Below, piece after piece: positions 38,825 to 47,553 of a stretch of 64,000 nucleotides of DNA. Under the pieces are notes generated by a model. That model did not search any database and had not been told where the DNA came from. It saw only the letters and a program-made list of their open reading frames with translations. This DNA is from Streptantibioticus ferralitis. Lineage in GTDB: Bacteria; Actinomycetota; Actinomycetes; Streptomycetales; Streptomycetaceae. Within the stretch, counting starts at the first letter, position 1. Every line of letters starts with the position of its first letter. The position numbers and the translations under genes were made by a program. Where the stretch lies: assembly GCF_029223525.1 (NCBI RefSeq), contig NZ_JARHTQ010000008.1:1-64000 (forward strand). The letters run 5' to 3'.

Positions 38825-40642
38825 GTGGCTGGACGTATCGAGGACTACGCGCTGATCGGCGATCTGCAGACCGCGGCGCTGGTCGGCAAGGACGGCTCGA
38901 TCGACTGGCTGTGTCTGCCGCGGTTCGACTCCGGGGCCTGCTTCGCCCGGCTGCTCGGCGACCAGGACAACGGGCACTGGCGGCTGTCCCCGTCGAAGAA
39001 CGGCGAGCACTGCACCCGCCGTTCGTACCGTGAGGACACCCTGGTCCTGGAGAGCGTCTGGGAGACGGCGTCCGGCACCGTCAAGGTGATCGACTTCATG
39101 CCGCAGCGGGACCGCACCCCTGAGGTCGTCCGGATCGTCGAGGGTGTCTCGGGCACGGTGCGGATGCACAGCAGATTGCGGCTGCGCTTCGACTACGGAC
39201 GGGTCGTCCCCTGGGTGCGGCGGACCGACGGAACGCGTGTGGCGGTCGCCGGTCCGGACGCGGTGTGGTTTCGCAGCGTTCCCGAGGTGGACACCTACGG
39301 CAAGGACTACGCCACCCACTCCGAGTTCACCGTCTCCGCGGGGGAGAATGTCGCGTTCGTCCTGTCCTGGCAGCCCTCGCACGAGTCGCCGCCCAGACCG
39401 ATCGACCCGTACAAGGCACTAGCCCAAAGCGTGCGGGACTGGCATAAATGGGCCGATCGGTGCACCTATGCCGGACCGTGGCGCGATGCCGTGCTGCGGT
39501 CGCTGATCACCCTCAAGGGGCTGAGCTACGCCCCCACCGGCGGCATCGTGGCGGCGCCCACCACATCGCTGCCCGAGGAGATCGGCGGGGTGCGCAACTG
39601 GGACTACCGCTTCTGCTGGCTGCGCGACTCGACGCTGACCCTCGGCGCGCTGGTCGAGAGCGGCTACCTCAAGGAGGCGGCCGAGTGGCGGGACTGGCTG
39701 CTGCGCGCGGTCGCCGGTGACGCCGCCGACCTGCAGATCATGTACGGGCTGGGCGGCGAGCGGCGGCTGCCGGAGTTCGAGGTGCCCTGGCTGCCCGGCT
39801 ACGAGGGCTCGGCCCCGGTACGGGTCGGCAACGCGGCGGTCGACCAGCTCCAACTGGACGTGTACGGCGAGGTCCTGGACTCGCTGCACCTGGCCAGGGT
39901 CTACGGCCTACCGGACAAGAAGCACGCCTGGAACATCCAGCGCCTGCTGATGGACTTCCTGGAATCCAACTGGCGGGAACCCGACGAGGGGCTGTGGGAG
40001 GTCCGCGGCCCGCGCCGGCACTTCGTGCACTCCAAGGTGATGGCCTGGGTCGCGGCGGACCGCATGGTGCGGGCGGTCGAGGCCAACCCGCAGCTGCGCG
40101 GCGACGTCAACCGCTGGCGGGCGATGCGCGACGAGGTGCACCGCGAGGTGTGCGAGAAGGGCTACGACCCGGACCGCAACACCTTCACCCAGTCGTACGG
40201 CTCCACCGCGCTGGACGCCGCCACCTTGCTGATCCCGCAGATCGGCTTTCTCCCCGCGACCGATCCACGGGTGGTCGGCACCATCGACGCGGTACGCGAC
40301 GAACTGGCGCACGACGGCTTCATCCGCCGCTACTCGCTGGACGAGAGCGCGAAGGATTCCGTGGACGGTCTACCGGGCTCCGAAGGGGCCTTCCTGGCCT
40401 GCTCGTTCTGGCTCGCCGACGCGCTCGCCGCGACCGGGCGGCGCAAGGACGCGGCCGAGCTGTTCGAGCAGCTGCTGGCGCTGCGCAACGATGTGGGGCT
40501 GCTCGCCGAGGAGTGGGATCCGGTCGCCGGGCGCCAGCTCGGCAACTTCCCGCAGGCGTTCAGCCACATCGCCCTGGTCAACACGGCGATGGCGCTCACC
40601 GGTACGGCATCCGGCCGTCGACCCGGCCGCGGCCCCGCGTAG
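38825..40642 (+). CDS. glycoside hydrolase family 15 protein (trehalase/glucoamylase-like)
   Basis: 605 residues. N-terminal domain ~1-220 (MAGRIEDYALIGDLQTAALVGKDGSIDWLCLPRFDS), then the (alpha/alpha)6 barrel with NWDYRFCWLRDSTLTL, EGLWEVRG.RRHFVHSKVMAWVA and GLLAEEWDP, the last holding a catalytic-base-type Glu. Mycobacterial homologues are alpha,alpha-trehalases, so trehalose or maltodextrin hydrolysis is likely; no signal peptide, so it acts inside the cell. GTG 38825, with GGAAGGCGG upstream. The C-terminus runs directly into an SDR remnant. Confidence 0.92.
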   Translation: MAGRIEDYALIGDLQTAALVGKDGSIDWLCLPRFDSGACFARLLGDQDNGHWRLSPSKNGEHCTRRSYREDTLVLESVWETASGTVKVIDFMPQRDRTPEVVRIVEGVSGTVRMHSRLRLRFDYGRVVPWVRRTDGTRVAVAGPDAVWFRSVPEVDTYGKDYATHSEFTVSAGENVAFVLSWQPSHESPPRPIDPYKALAQSVRDWHKWADRCTYAGPWRDAVLRSLITLKGLSYAPTGGIVAAPTTSLPEEIGGVRNWDYRFCWLRDSTLTLGALVESGYLKEAAEWRDWLLRAVAGDAADLQIMYGLGGERRLPEFEVPWLPGYEGSAPVRVGNAAVDQLQLDVYGEVLDSLHLARVYGLPDKKHAWNIQRLLMDFLESNWREPDEGLWEVRGPRRHFVHSKVMAWVAADRMVRAVEANPQLRGDVNRWRAMRDEVHREVCEKGYDPDRNTFTQSYGSTALDAATLLIPQIGFLPATDPRVVGTIDAVRDELAHDGFIRRYSLDESAKDSVDGLPGSEGAFLACSFWLADALAATGRRKDAAELFEQLLALRNDVGLLAEEWDPVAGRQLGNFPQAFSHIALVNTAMALTGTASGRRPGRGPA

Positions 40643-40705
40643 TTCGCCGCCAATCTGACCGGCATCATGGTCCCGGTCGACGGCGGCCACCAGCACGGAT
40701 TCTGA
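40643..40705 (+). pseudogene. 3' remnant of an SDR gene
   Basis: Translated in frame after the GH15 stop, the 20 residues FAANLTGIMVPVDGGHQHGF form the typical C-terminus of a short-chain dehydrogenase (..TG..(I/V)PVDGG). The rest of the gene is absent. It has no start codon or RBS and is certainly non-functional; it marks the edge of a deletion. Confidence 0.75.
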
Positions 40706-40716
40706 CCTTCCGTCAC

Positions 40717-41313
40717 CTACTCCACGCGGCGGGCGCGATGGCGCTCGACCCGCAACCGCGCCACGGCCGGAAACTCGGTGAGGCCCGTCGAGGCACGGGC
40801 TTCGGCGAGCACTCGCCCACCGAGATCCGACACCACCCCGGCCGGTCTGGCATGCCGGTCGAGCTGCAACCGCACACCCGCCCTGGGGCGGGTACGGCCG
40901 CCGGTCAGCAGTACCTCCGCGCCGAGCACCCCGGGCAGTTCCGCGGCATCGGCGGCCAGGGCCCGCTCCATCGCGCGGCCACGCAGCACCACGTCGCCGT
41001 CGTCATCGCTGTGCACCAGCACCTGGCCGAGCCTGCGGTCCCGGAACTGCGCCAGCAGCCAGAACAGCGCGGCGACCGCCAGCACCGCGAGCACCCCGAT
41101 GACCACCGGCCACCACCAGCTGTCCTTCCGGTACCGGGTGCGGGCGTTCGCGCTGAGCAGCACATCGTGCGGCCCCCGGTACGGCCACCAGGAGGGCAGC
41201 GAGAAGCCCCAGTGGCGCGGGAGGTCGAGCCCGCCGATCAGCACCGCGCAGCCGACCGCCAGCAGGATCAGTCCGATCAGGAACAACAGCGTCCGGTTCA
41301 CCCGGGTCCGCAC
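40717..41313 (-). CDS. amaP: alkaline shock response membrane anchor protein AmaP
   Basis: 198 residues with two N-terminal membrane helices (about 8-28, LLFLIGLILLAVGCAVLIGG, and 65-88), then a soluble domain with VVLRGRAMERALAADAAELPGVLGAEVLL. AmaP anchors Asp23/Gls24 proteins to the membrane. GTG 41313 with GGAAGGGGGTGA upstream, 6 bp after the DUF6286 stop. Last gene of the envelope-stress operon. Confidence 0.85.
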   Translation of the reverse strand: MRTRVNRTLLFLIGLILLAVGCAVLIGGLDLPRHWGFSLPSWWPYRGPHDVLLSANARTRYRKDSWWWPVVIGVLAVLAVAALFWLLAQFRDRRLGQVLVHSDDDGDVVLRGRAMERALAADAAELPGVLGAEVLLTGGRTRPRAGVRLQLDRHARPAGVVSDLGGRVLAEARASTGLTEFPAVARLRVERHRARRVE

Positions 41314-41319
41314 TGCCGG

Positions 41320-41997
41320 TCACCCCCTTCCCGCCCGCCGTACGGTCAGCGACAGCACGGGCCGCCGGTCCAGGCCCAGCGAGCGCACCGCCTCCCGCAG
41401 CGTGGCGGCCACGTCCTGCCGTACGTCGTCCAGATCACGGAAGTGCGCATCGGCGCGGACCTTGATCGAGCGCGGGGAGACGGAGACCCGCACCGACCGT
41501 ACGCCGGACACCTGGAGCACCCGGTCCCGTACCAGCAGACCGGCCGCCCGGCGGTCCAGGGCGGCGCGTACCTCGGCGGCGGCCGGGCGCATCGGCAGCA
41601 GCGAGCGCAGTCCCGGAGTCAGCGCCAGGACGATCAACCACAGGCCCAGCAGCGCGGCGATCGCGGCGCCGGTGATCACCCAGTGGTCCCGCAGCGGCCG
41701 GGTGGCCAGTTCCTCGGCGAGCCTGCCGCGCCAGGTCATCCCCTGGCGTCCGGCCCGTACCGCCGTCACGTCGTAGAGGACCGAGCCGGACACGGCGAGG
41801 GCGAGCAGCGCGGTGATCGCGGACGGTACCCGCCGGGCCGACCAGAACCGCCGGGCGCGACCGACCGGTGCGGGCACGACCGGCGGCGGCTGCGACTCGA
41901 ACCCGAGGGGTGCGCCGGGGTCGACGGTCGGCAGCCGTCGCGTCGTGCCGTCGTCCTGCTCGCCGCCGGGCCGGTGTTCGGATCCGGGGTCCGTCAT
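41320..41997 (-). CDS. DUF6286 membrane protein
   Basis: 225 residues: disordered acidic N-terminus (~40 residues), two membrane helices (about 53-75 and 105-128, VITGAAIAALLGLWLIVLALT) and a soluble C-terminal domain similar in layout to AmaP (RSLLPMRPAAAEVRAALDRRAAGLLVRDRVLQVSGVRSVRVSVS). ATG 41997 overlaps the upstream Asp23 stop by 4 bp. Function unknown; context implies a partner of the Asp23 proteins. Confidence 0.85.
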   Translation of the reverse strand: MTDPGSEHRPGGEQDDGTTRRLPTVDPGAPLGFESQPPPVVPAPVGRARRFWSARRVPSAITALLALAVSGSVLYDVTAVRAGRQGMTWRGRLAEELATRPLRDHWVITGAAIAALLGLWLIVLALTPGLRSLLPMRPAAAEVRAALDRRAAGLLVRDRVLQVSGVRSVRVSVSPRSIKVRADAHFRDLDDVRQDVAATLREAVRSLGLDRRPVLSLTVRRAGRG

Positions 41998-42392
41998 GTC
42001 GTCCTCCCCTGCTCCGCGCGCCCCATGGCCGCCGAGTGCAGCCGCTCGACCGCCACCGAGACCTCGGGGACGTCCATGTCCGTCAGCGCGCCCACCTTCT
42101 CGACCACCCGCCGGCGGACCGCGGCGCACACCGAGCGGACGTCCACCGGGTAGCCGAGCTCCACCGAGAGCCTGACCGTGGCCAGTCGCCTACCGCTCTC
42201 CCGCACGGCGGCCGGGCGCACCGACACCGAGACGTGCGGCACCCGGTCGCCGGGCACCCGGTGCGCCTGCGGCGCCTCGCCCAGCGCCTCACGGGCGGCC
42301 TGCGCCGCGATCTTCGCGACCACCCGGTCGGCGATCCGGAGCCTCCCGCGCTCGGCGGCCGGTACCAGCACGGCGGGCGGGTCGGCCCTCAT
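41994..42392 (-). CDS. Asp23/Gls24 family envelope stress protein (second)
   Basis: 132 residues. The Asp23 core is recognisable: RGRLRIADRVVAKIAAQAARE, then a VSVSV strand and VRLSVELGYPVDVRSVCAAVRRRVVEKVGALTDMDVPEVSVAVERL. Lies within a chain of 4-bp overlapping genes. More diverged than its upstream paralogue at 42606. Confidence 0.88.
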   Translation of the reverse strand: MRADPPAVLVPAAERGRLRIADRVVAKIAAQAAREALGEAPQAHRVPGDRVPHVSVSVRPAAVRESGRRLATVRLSVELGYPVDVRSVCAAVRRRVVEKVGALTDMDVPEVSVAVERLHSAAMGRAEQGRTT

Positions 42393-42577
42393 CGGCGGCG
42401 GTGGTGCTCGCGCGGCCGGAAGAAGTCCCCGGCCTCCAGATCGCCGTCAAGGAACCGCCCGGCCACGAACCCGACCGCGCCGAGCGCCGCCACCAGTAGG
42501 AAGGCAGGGAATCCGCCGAAGTACCCGGCGAAGCCGAGCGCCATTCCGGCGGCCATGCCCACTACGGCCCTGCTCAT
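42389..42577 (-). CDS. small membrane protein of the Asp23 operon
   Basis: 62 residues, two hydrophobic segments (MSRAVVGMAAGMALGFAGYFGG, PAFLLVAALGAVGFVAG) followed by an acidic-then-basic tail (DGDLEAGDFFRPREHHRRR). Position and size match the DUF2273-like microproteins seen between Asp23 genes. ATG 42577; stop overlaps the next start by 4 bp. Confidence 0.8.
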   Translation of the reverse strand: MSRAVVGMAAGMALGFAGYFGGFPAFLLVAALGAVGFVAGRFLDGDLEAGDFFRPREHHRRR

Positions 42578-42605
42578 CGTTCGCTCCTCGTCGTCACCCG
42601 CGTGA

Positions 42606-43109
42606 TCACTGCAGCCTCGGTCCCGGCTCTTCGTCCTCCTCGTCGGGCAGCTTCACATCGCAGACCGCGATGTTGACCTCGACGACCTCAAGGCTGGTCA
42701 TCCGCTCGACGGCGGCGATCACGTTCTCCCTTACGGCGCGGGCGACTTCGACGATGGAGACGCCGTAGTCGACCACGATGTCCAGGTCGATCGCGGTCTG
42801 CACCTCGCCGACCTCGGCCTTGACCCCGCGGGTGGCCGCCGACTTGGCGCCGCCGGGCACCCGCTCCCGTACCGTGCCCAGGGTGCGGGCGAGGCCGGTG
42901 CCCAGTGCGTGTACGCCGATCACCTCGCGGGCGGCGAGCCCGGCGATCTTCTCCACGACGCCGTCGGCGATAGTGGTGCGTCCCCGGGTGGCCGGGTCGC
43001 CGAGACCTTGTCCGGCGCGCGAGCGCCTGTCCTCCCCCGTGGTCTTCTTCGCCGCACCTGCCGCGCCGTCAGGGCCTTCCGGGTGGTTCCGCTGTGTGAT
43101 CTCGGTCAT
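42606..43109 (-). CDS. Asp23/Gls24 family envelope stress protein (first)
   Basis: 167 residues. Disordered polar N-terminus (~45 residues), then the canonical Asp23 domain: [76 protein letters not shown]. First gene of a five-gene minus-strand operon (to 40717). Asp23 proteins coat the inner membrane face and help cell-wall homeostasis in Gram-positives. Confidence 0.92.
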   Translation of the reverse strand: MTEITQRNHPEGPDGAAGAAKKTTGEDRRSRAGQGLGDPATRGRTTIADGVVEKIAGLAAREVIGVHALGTGLARTLGTVRERVPGGAKSAATRGVKAEVGEVQTAIDLDIVVDYGVSIVEVARAVRENVIAAVERMTSLEVVEVNIAVCDVKLPDEEDEEPGPRLQ

Positions 43110-43277
43110 CGCGCGTCATCCCTTCCGGTCGGGAAGCGTCGGGAGGCCGCGGCGGTCGCTCCGCTGCCAGACTATGTGCGCCTACCCGACCGTGCCGCCG
43201 GGTTTGCTGGGCCGCGCCGCTATTCAGGCGATCGGGCGCGCAGATCCGGGAAGCAGACGCCGCCGCCCACCGACCGG

Positions 43278-43907
43278 TTGGCTCGCGCGGTGCGGGAGCA
43301 CCTGGGCATCGGCCGGTTGCTGCCGCTGGGAGAGGCGGCGGACGGCTCGTGGATCACCGAGCGCGCGGCGACCGGTGTACTGCGCACGGCGGCGGACGCG
43401 ATGGTCGGCGTCCGGCTGGGCGCGCTGTGCATCGGGCGCGCGGGCGGCCGGTCGCCGGATGCGGGCGCGGACATCGCCGCACGGCCCAGTGCCCTGCCGC
43501 CGGGCCCGCTGCGGATCGAGGCGGACTTCTAGGCGACCGGCGACCAGCCGCTGCGGGCGGCGGATGAGCCACGGGCGGCGCTGGCCGGGAGCGCCGACGC
43601 GGACCTCGGGCTGGTGGTCACCGCCATCGACCAGCGGGTCAGCGGACTGCTGGACGACGAACGCCCCCGCGCCGGGCGCGGTGCGGACGGTGAGCGCGAC
43701 GTACGCGGTGCGCGCGCTGAGGGCGCTGGCCAACGCGCGGCCGGCGACGGCGCCGCGTCCGTGCCGGGGGTCGCCCGGCGCACCTCGCGGTTGGCCGGTG
43801 TGGGCCCGGATGTCCTGGCGCAGATCGCCGTGGCCGCGGGATGGCGTGCGCTGGATGTGGCACGCGCGGTACGGGCCGGGGTTGGGGTCGCAGTGGCGGC
43901 CCTGTGA
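43278..43907 (+). pseudogene. amber-interrupted gene beside the Asp23 operon (P10-like family)
   Basis: One reading frame stays open in sense from about 43278 to 43907 except for a single TAG at 43530-43532. The upstream part ([37 protein letters not shown].., [12 protein letters not shown]) and downstream part (ATGDQPL.., LVVTAIDQRVSGLLDD.., VPGVARRTSRLAG, ALDVARAVRAGV) fit one ~210-residue protein that I recall as a Streptomyces family encoded next to Asp23 genes and annotated as nucleopolyhedrovirus P10-like. The downstream part has also lost conserved length. Start is uncertain (TTG 43278 or GTG 43290). Confidence 0.6.
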
Positions 43908-43920
43908 CCGACGTCGAGTA

Positions 43921-43951
43921 GGGCTTCCGGGGGGACAACCCCGAAAGCCCC
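43921..43951 (-). terminator. terminator of the enoyl-CoA hydratase gene
   Basis: Imperfect inverted repeat GGGCTTCCGGGG / CCCCGAAAGCCC a few bases after the stop codon at 43958. Confidence 0.55.
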
Positions 43952-43957
43952 GAACAG

Positions 43958-44779
43958 TTACTCGCCGACACCCGCCAGGTCGCGCAACCGCCGCCCCTGC
44001 GCGGCCCGTTCCGCCGCGCACTGCTCCTCGTAGGTACGCGAAGCGGCGTCCCGCAGCAGCGCCTTGGTCTCGATGACGGCGTCGCGCGGGGCCGCCAGCA
44101 GGGCCGCGGCGAGGTCCTGTACCGCCGAGTCGAGTTCGGCGGACGGCACCACGAGGTTGGCCAGGCCGGTGCTCTCGGCCTCCTCGGCGTGCACATAGCG
44201 GCCGGTGGCGCAGATCTCCAACGCCCTTGCGTAGCCCACGAGTCCGGTCAGCGGCTTGGTGCCCGCGAGGTCGGGCACCAGACCGAGGCTGGTCTCGCGC
44301 ATGGCGAACTGCACATCGTCCGCGCACACCCGCAGATCGCAGGCGAGCGCGAGCTGGAAGCCCGCGCCGATGGCATGGCCCTGCACGGCCGCGATGCTGA
44401 CCACGTCGTTCCGCCGCCACCAGGTGAATGCCTCCTGGTAGGTGGCGATGGTCGCGTCGAGGTCGGCTTCGGAGCCGCGTGCGAGGTCGATGAACGACGG
44501 TTCGCCGTCGAACCCCTCGGGCGTGAACGCCTGCCGGTCGAGCCCCGCGGAGAAGGAGACGCCTTCCGCGCGCAGCACGACGACCCGGACGCTCCCGGGA
44601 AGCAGTCGTCCCGCCTCGACCAGCGCCCGCCACAGTGCGGGCGACTGTGCGTTGCGCTTGGCGGCGTTGCACAAGGTGATGGTGGCGACGGCACCGTTGT
44701 CCACGGTGAGCCGTACGCCGTCATGCATCAGCAGCGGATCCGCCTGCGCAGCGGTGGTCGGAGCGTTGGGTTCGGACAT
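43958..44779 (-). CDS. enoyl-CoA hydratase/isomerase family protein
   Basis: 273 residues with the crotonase fold: GVRLTVDNGAVATITLCNAAKRNAQSPALW, oxyanion-hole loops FSAGLD and QGHAIGAGFQLALACDLRV, and the REtSLGLVPDLAGT segment where hydratases carry a catalytic Glu (MRETSLGLVPD is present). Acts on acyl-CoA esters; exact reaction not predictable. ATG 44779 with GGAGGTG. Stands alone. Confidence 0.9.
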   Translation of the reverse strand: MSEPNAPTTAAQADPLLMHDGVRLTVDNGAVATITLCNAAKRNAQSPALWRALVEAGRLLPGSVRVVVLRAEGVSFSAGLDRQAFTPEGFDGEPSFIDLARGSEADLDATIATYQEAFTWWRRNDVVSIAAVQGHAIGAGFQLALACDLRVCADDVQFAMRETSLGLVPDLAGTKPLTGLVGYARALEICATGRYVHAEEAESTGLANLVVPSAELDSAVQDLAAALLAAPRDAVIETKALLRDAASRTYEEQCAAERAAQGRRLRDLAGVGE

Positions 44780-44898
44780 CGGGCACCTCCGAGCGGGCCA
44801 CGGACAGGATTACCGAACAGTAACCACCCGGCCGTGAGCCGAGGTGACCGGGTGGTCACCGCCGCCGGGTCCGTGACAGACCGGGGTGCCCGGTGCCG

Positions 44899-45120
44899 TC
44901 AGGCCGTTGCCGCCTTCTTGCCCCGCGTCGCACCTCCGCGACCGCGCAGAGTCACACCGGACTCGCTGAGCATCCGATGCACGAATCCGTAGGAACGGCC
45001 GGTTTCCTCGGCCAGTGCCCGGATACTCGCACCGGAGTCGTACTTCTTCTTCAGGTCTGCCGCGAGCTTTTCGCGCGCGGCGCCGGTAACCCGGCTGCCC
45101 TTCTTCAGAGTCTCGGCCAC
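44899..45120 (-). CDS. gbn: Gbn-type nucleoid-associated DNA-binding protein
   Basis: 73 residues; GTG 45120 with GAGGAGG upstream. The protein is one helix-turn-helix domain similar to the C-terminal domain of Lsr2: TGAAREKLAADLKKKYDSGA then SIRALAEETGRSYGFVHRML, SGVTLRGRGG (AT-hook-like). It matches Gbn (SCO1839), a small S. coelicolor NAP that binds GATC sites and affects development and antibiotic timing. The same neighbours (enoyl-CoA hydratase, ABC-F) support orthology. Several GATC tetramers lie upstream, consistent with self-control. Confidence 0.87.
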   Translation of the reverse strand: MAETLKKGSRVTGAAREKLAADLKKKYDSGASIRALAEETGRSYGFVHRMLSESGVTLRGRGGATRGKKAATA

Positions 45121-45429
45121 CCGTGCCTCCTCTAGGGAAGTGCGCTCTGGACTCTCATGATCACCCCTCCAGCGCTTCCTGGCCACCCATTCGACAAGGT
45201 CTGAAGGAACTACGTGCGCGGCCGACGGAATTCACCGCCCGGGTCATGCGGCGGGAAGGGAAAGGATTTCGCACAGGTGTGTTTCTTCGCCGGGACGAAG
45301 TCGATCGAGAAATCGCTGGTCATCACCGTGCGTAAGGAGCGTTCGACAGCTACGAGGCTGATCACCGGACGCCGCGCGATGGTCCGGACCTGGCGTATCG
45401 GGGTACCAGCCGTCCTCACGCAGATGATG

Positions 45430-45478
45430 GATCACCGGTAAGCCGAATGATCCAGATGAATGATCCAGAAGGCCGATC
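45430..45478. promoter_or_regulatory. GATC cluster upstream of gbn
   Basis: GATC at 45430, 45449, 45462 and 45475 (spacings 19, 13 and 13), plus single sites at 45303, 45360 and 45159. Two of the clustered sites lie in a direct repeat ATGATCCAGA. Since Gbn binds GATC, this may be an autoregulatory region. Confidence 0.45.
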
Positions 45479-45491
45479 ACACCACCGGACA

Positions 45492-45518
45492 CGGCCGGAC
45501 CGCGGTGCGGACCGGCCG
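45492..45518 (-). terminator. terminator downstream of the ABC-F gene
   Basis: CGGCCGG and CCGGCCG perfect arms, with an inner partial pairing, 27 bp after the ABC-F stop codon. Confidence 0.6.
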
Positions 45519-45544
45519 CTGCGCTGGCCGGACGCCGAGCCGGC

Positions 45545-47143
45545 TCAGGCCAGCGAGACCAGGTCCGCGTACTCGTCGCCCCACAGGTCCTCCACACCGT
45601 CCGGCAGCAGGATGATCCGCTCCGGCTGGAGCGCGTCCACCGCGCCCTCGTCGTGGGTGACCAGCACCACCGCGCCGGTGAAGGTCTGCAGCGCGCCGAG
45701 GATCTCCTCACGGCTGGCCGGGTCGAGGTTGTTGGTGGGCTCGTCGAGCAGCAGCACATTGGCGCTGGAGACCACCAGGGTGGCCAGCGCCAGCCGGGTC
45801 TTCTCGCCGCCGGACAGCACGCCCGCGGGCTTGTCGACATCGTCACCGGAGAACAGGAAGGAGCCGAGGATCTTACGGATCTCCACCAGGTCCATGTCCG
45901 GCGCGGCCGAGCGCATGTTCTCCAGGACGGTGCGGTCCGGGTCGAGCGTCTCGTGCTCCTGCGCGTAGTAGCCCAGCTTGAGGCCGTGGCCCGGCTCGAC
46001 CTCGCCGGTGTCGGGCTGCTCGACGCCGGCGAGCAGCCGCAGCAGCGTCGTCTTGCCCGCACCGTTGAGGCCCAGGATGACCACCCGGGAGCCCTTGTCG
46101 ATGGCCAGGTCGACGTCGGTGAAGATCTCCAGCGAGCCGTACGACTTGGACAGTCCGGAGGCCATCAGCGGGGTCTTGCCGCACGGTGCCGGGTCGGGGA
46201 AGCGCAACTTGGCGACCTTGTCGGACACCCGCACCGCTTCGAGGCCGGACAGCAGCTTCTCCGCGCGGCGGGCCATGTTCTGCGCGGCGACGGTCTTGGT
46301 GGCCTTGGCCCGCATCTTGTCGGCCTGCGAGTTGAGCGCGGCGGCCTTCTTCTCGGCGTTGGCCCGCTCGCGCTTGCGGCGCTTCTCGTCGGCCTCGCGC
46401 TGGGCCAGGTACAGCTTCCAGCCCATGTTGTAGACGTCGATGTTCGAGCGGTTGGCGTCGAGGTAGAAGACCTTGTTGACCACCGTCTCCACAAGGTTGA
46501 CGTCGTGGGAGATGACCACGAAGCCGCCGCTGTAGTTCTTGAGGTAGTCGCGCAGCCAGACGATCGAGTCGGCGTCGAGGTGGTTGGTCGGCTCGTCCAG
46601 CAGCAGGGTGTCGGCGTCCGAGAAGAGGATCCGGGCCAACTCGACGCGGCGCCGCTGGCCACCGGACAGGGTGTGCAGCGGCTGGCCGAGCACCCGGTCG
46701 GGCAGGCCGAGTGCGGCGGCGATGGTGGCGGCCTCGGCCTCGGCCGCGTAGCCGCCCTTGGTGAGGAACTCGGTCTCCAGGCGGGCGTACTTCTTCATCG
46801 CGTTGTCGCGAGTGGCGCCCTTGCCGTTGGCCATCCGCTCCTCGTTCTCCCGCATCTTGCGCAGCACGGTGTCCAGTTCGCGGGCGGACAGGATGCGGTC
46901 GCGGGCGAGGGTGTCGAGGTCACCGGTGCGCGGGTCCTGCGGGAGGTAGCCGATCTCGCCGGAGCGGGTCACCGTGCCCCCGGCGGGCTGGCCCTCACCG
47001 GCGAGCACCTTGGTGAGGGTGGTCTTCCCCGCGCCGTTGCGGCCGACCAGGCCGATGCGGTCGCCCTTGGCGATACGGAAGGAGGCGGACTCGATGAGGA
47101 CTCGGGCGCCGGCGCGCAGCTCAAGGCCGGAGGCAGTGATCAC
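45545..47143 (-). CDS. ABC-F family ATPase
   Basis: 532 residues, two ATP-binding domains and no membrane domain. Domain 1: GRNGAGKTT, LSGGQRRR, LLLDEPTNHLD; linker with a charged coiled coil (READEKRRKRERANAEKKAAALNSQADKMRAKATK); domain 2: GLNGAGKTT, LSGGEKTR, LLLDEPTNNLD. ABC-F proteins act on ribosomes in translation control or drug protection; with no biosynthetic cluster nearby a housekeeping role is likelier. GTG 47143 gives the usual N-terminus (VITASGLELRAG); RBS TGGAG. Confidence 0.92.
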   Translation of the reverse strand: MITASGLELRAGARVLIESASFRIAKGDRIGLVGRNGAGKTTLTKVLAGEGQPAGGTVTRSGEIGYLPQDPRTGDLDTLARDRILSARELDTVLRKMRENEERMANGKGATRDNAMKKYARLETEFLTKGGYAAEAEAATIAAALGLPDRVLGQPLHTLSGGQRRRVELARILFSDADTLLLDEPTNHLDADSIVWLRDYLKNYSGGFVVISHDVNLVETVVNKVFYLDANRSNIDVYNMGWKLYLAQREADEKRRKRERANAEKKAAALNSQADKMRAKATKTVAAQNMARRAEKLLSGLEAVRVSDKVAKLRFPDPAPCGKTPLMASGLSKSYGSLEIFTDVDLAIDKGSRVVILGLNGAGKTTLLRLLAGVEQPDTGEVEPGHGLKLGYYAQEHETLDPDRTVLENMRSAAPDMDLVEIRKILGSFLFSGDDVDKPAGVLSGGEKTRLALATLVVSSANVLLLDEPTNNLDPASREEILGALQTFTGAVVLVTHDEGAVDALQPERIILLPDGVEDLWGDEYADLVSLA

Positions 47144-47553
47144 GGGTGGGGCTCCAGGACATGGTGGACGGCAGGACGGGCGGTTTCTCCGGCTGGGGGT
47201 GATCCAGTCGCGGGGTTCCGGCTGCCGTCTAATGCGCGAGGAGAACTGCCATGCGAGCAGTCTACCGGGGCGCGGCAAACGGATTTCCGGCCGCCTGGGC
47301 GGCCGGGGCGATTCGCCCGGCTTCGCGGTCAGCCCGGCCGGGGGGCGCGACGGCGCTCGCGGCCCACGCCGTGAAACTTCTTACCGCCACGACGGCGAGC
47401 AACCACCACGGTGTGGAGCGGCGGTCAAAGACATGCCGCACCCCCGATCGCAGATGCGGCGGTTTTCAGGCGCGGCCAGCCTGTCGCAGAGGCGTTCACC
47501 ACGGGGTGGTGGAGGGGGGAATGCCTGCCGCCGCGGCGTGCGGCGGCGGGGGT
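47144..47553. other. 410-bp spacer upstream of the ABC-F gene
   Basis: No gene supported. It holds the ABC-F promoter region (unresolved), a GCCGCCGC/GCGGCGGC hairpin at 47527-47547 that may terminate the next minus-strand gene, and short purine-rich stretches. A leader-type attenuator cannot be excluded but no leader ORF stands out. Confidence 0.5.

Larger units (their letters stand above)
45187..45544. other. 358-bp spacer upstream of gbn
   Basis: No gene supported; a 75-codon open frame here has no conserved features. It contains a GATC cluster, a double direct repeat of ATGATCCAGA, and a terminator hairpin for the ABC-F gene at its right end. Slightly lower GC than the surroundings. Confidence 0.55.

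Noticed and set aside
39994-42153. Long plus-strand open frame (719 codons) over GH15 and the AmaP/DUF6286 region
   Set aside because: It is a shifted-frame shadow of GH15 and antisense to membrane proteins with clear homology; its translation is low-complexity Arg/Gly/Pro/Gln.
45214-45441. 75-codon open frame in the gbn upstream spacer
   Set aside because: No RBS, no recognisable family and it overlaps the GATC cluster and direct repeats.
45545-47143. ABC-F gene as an antibiotic-resistance determinant
   Set aside because: No biosynthetic genes, leader peptide or upstream attenuator was seen; housekeeping ABC-F is more likely.
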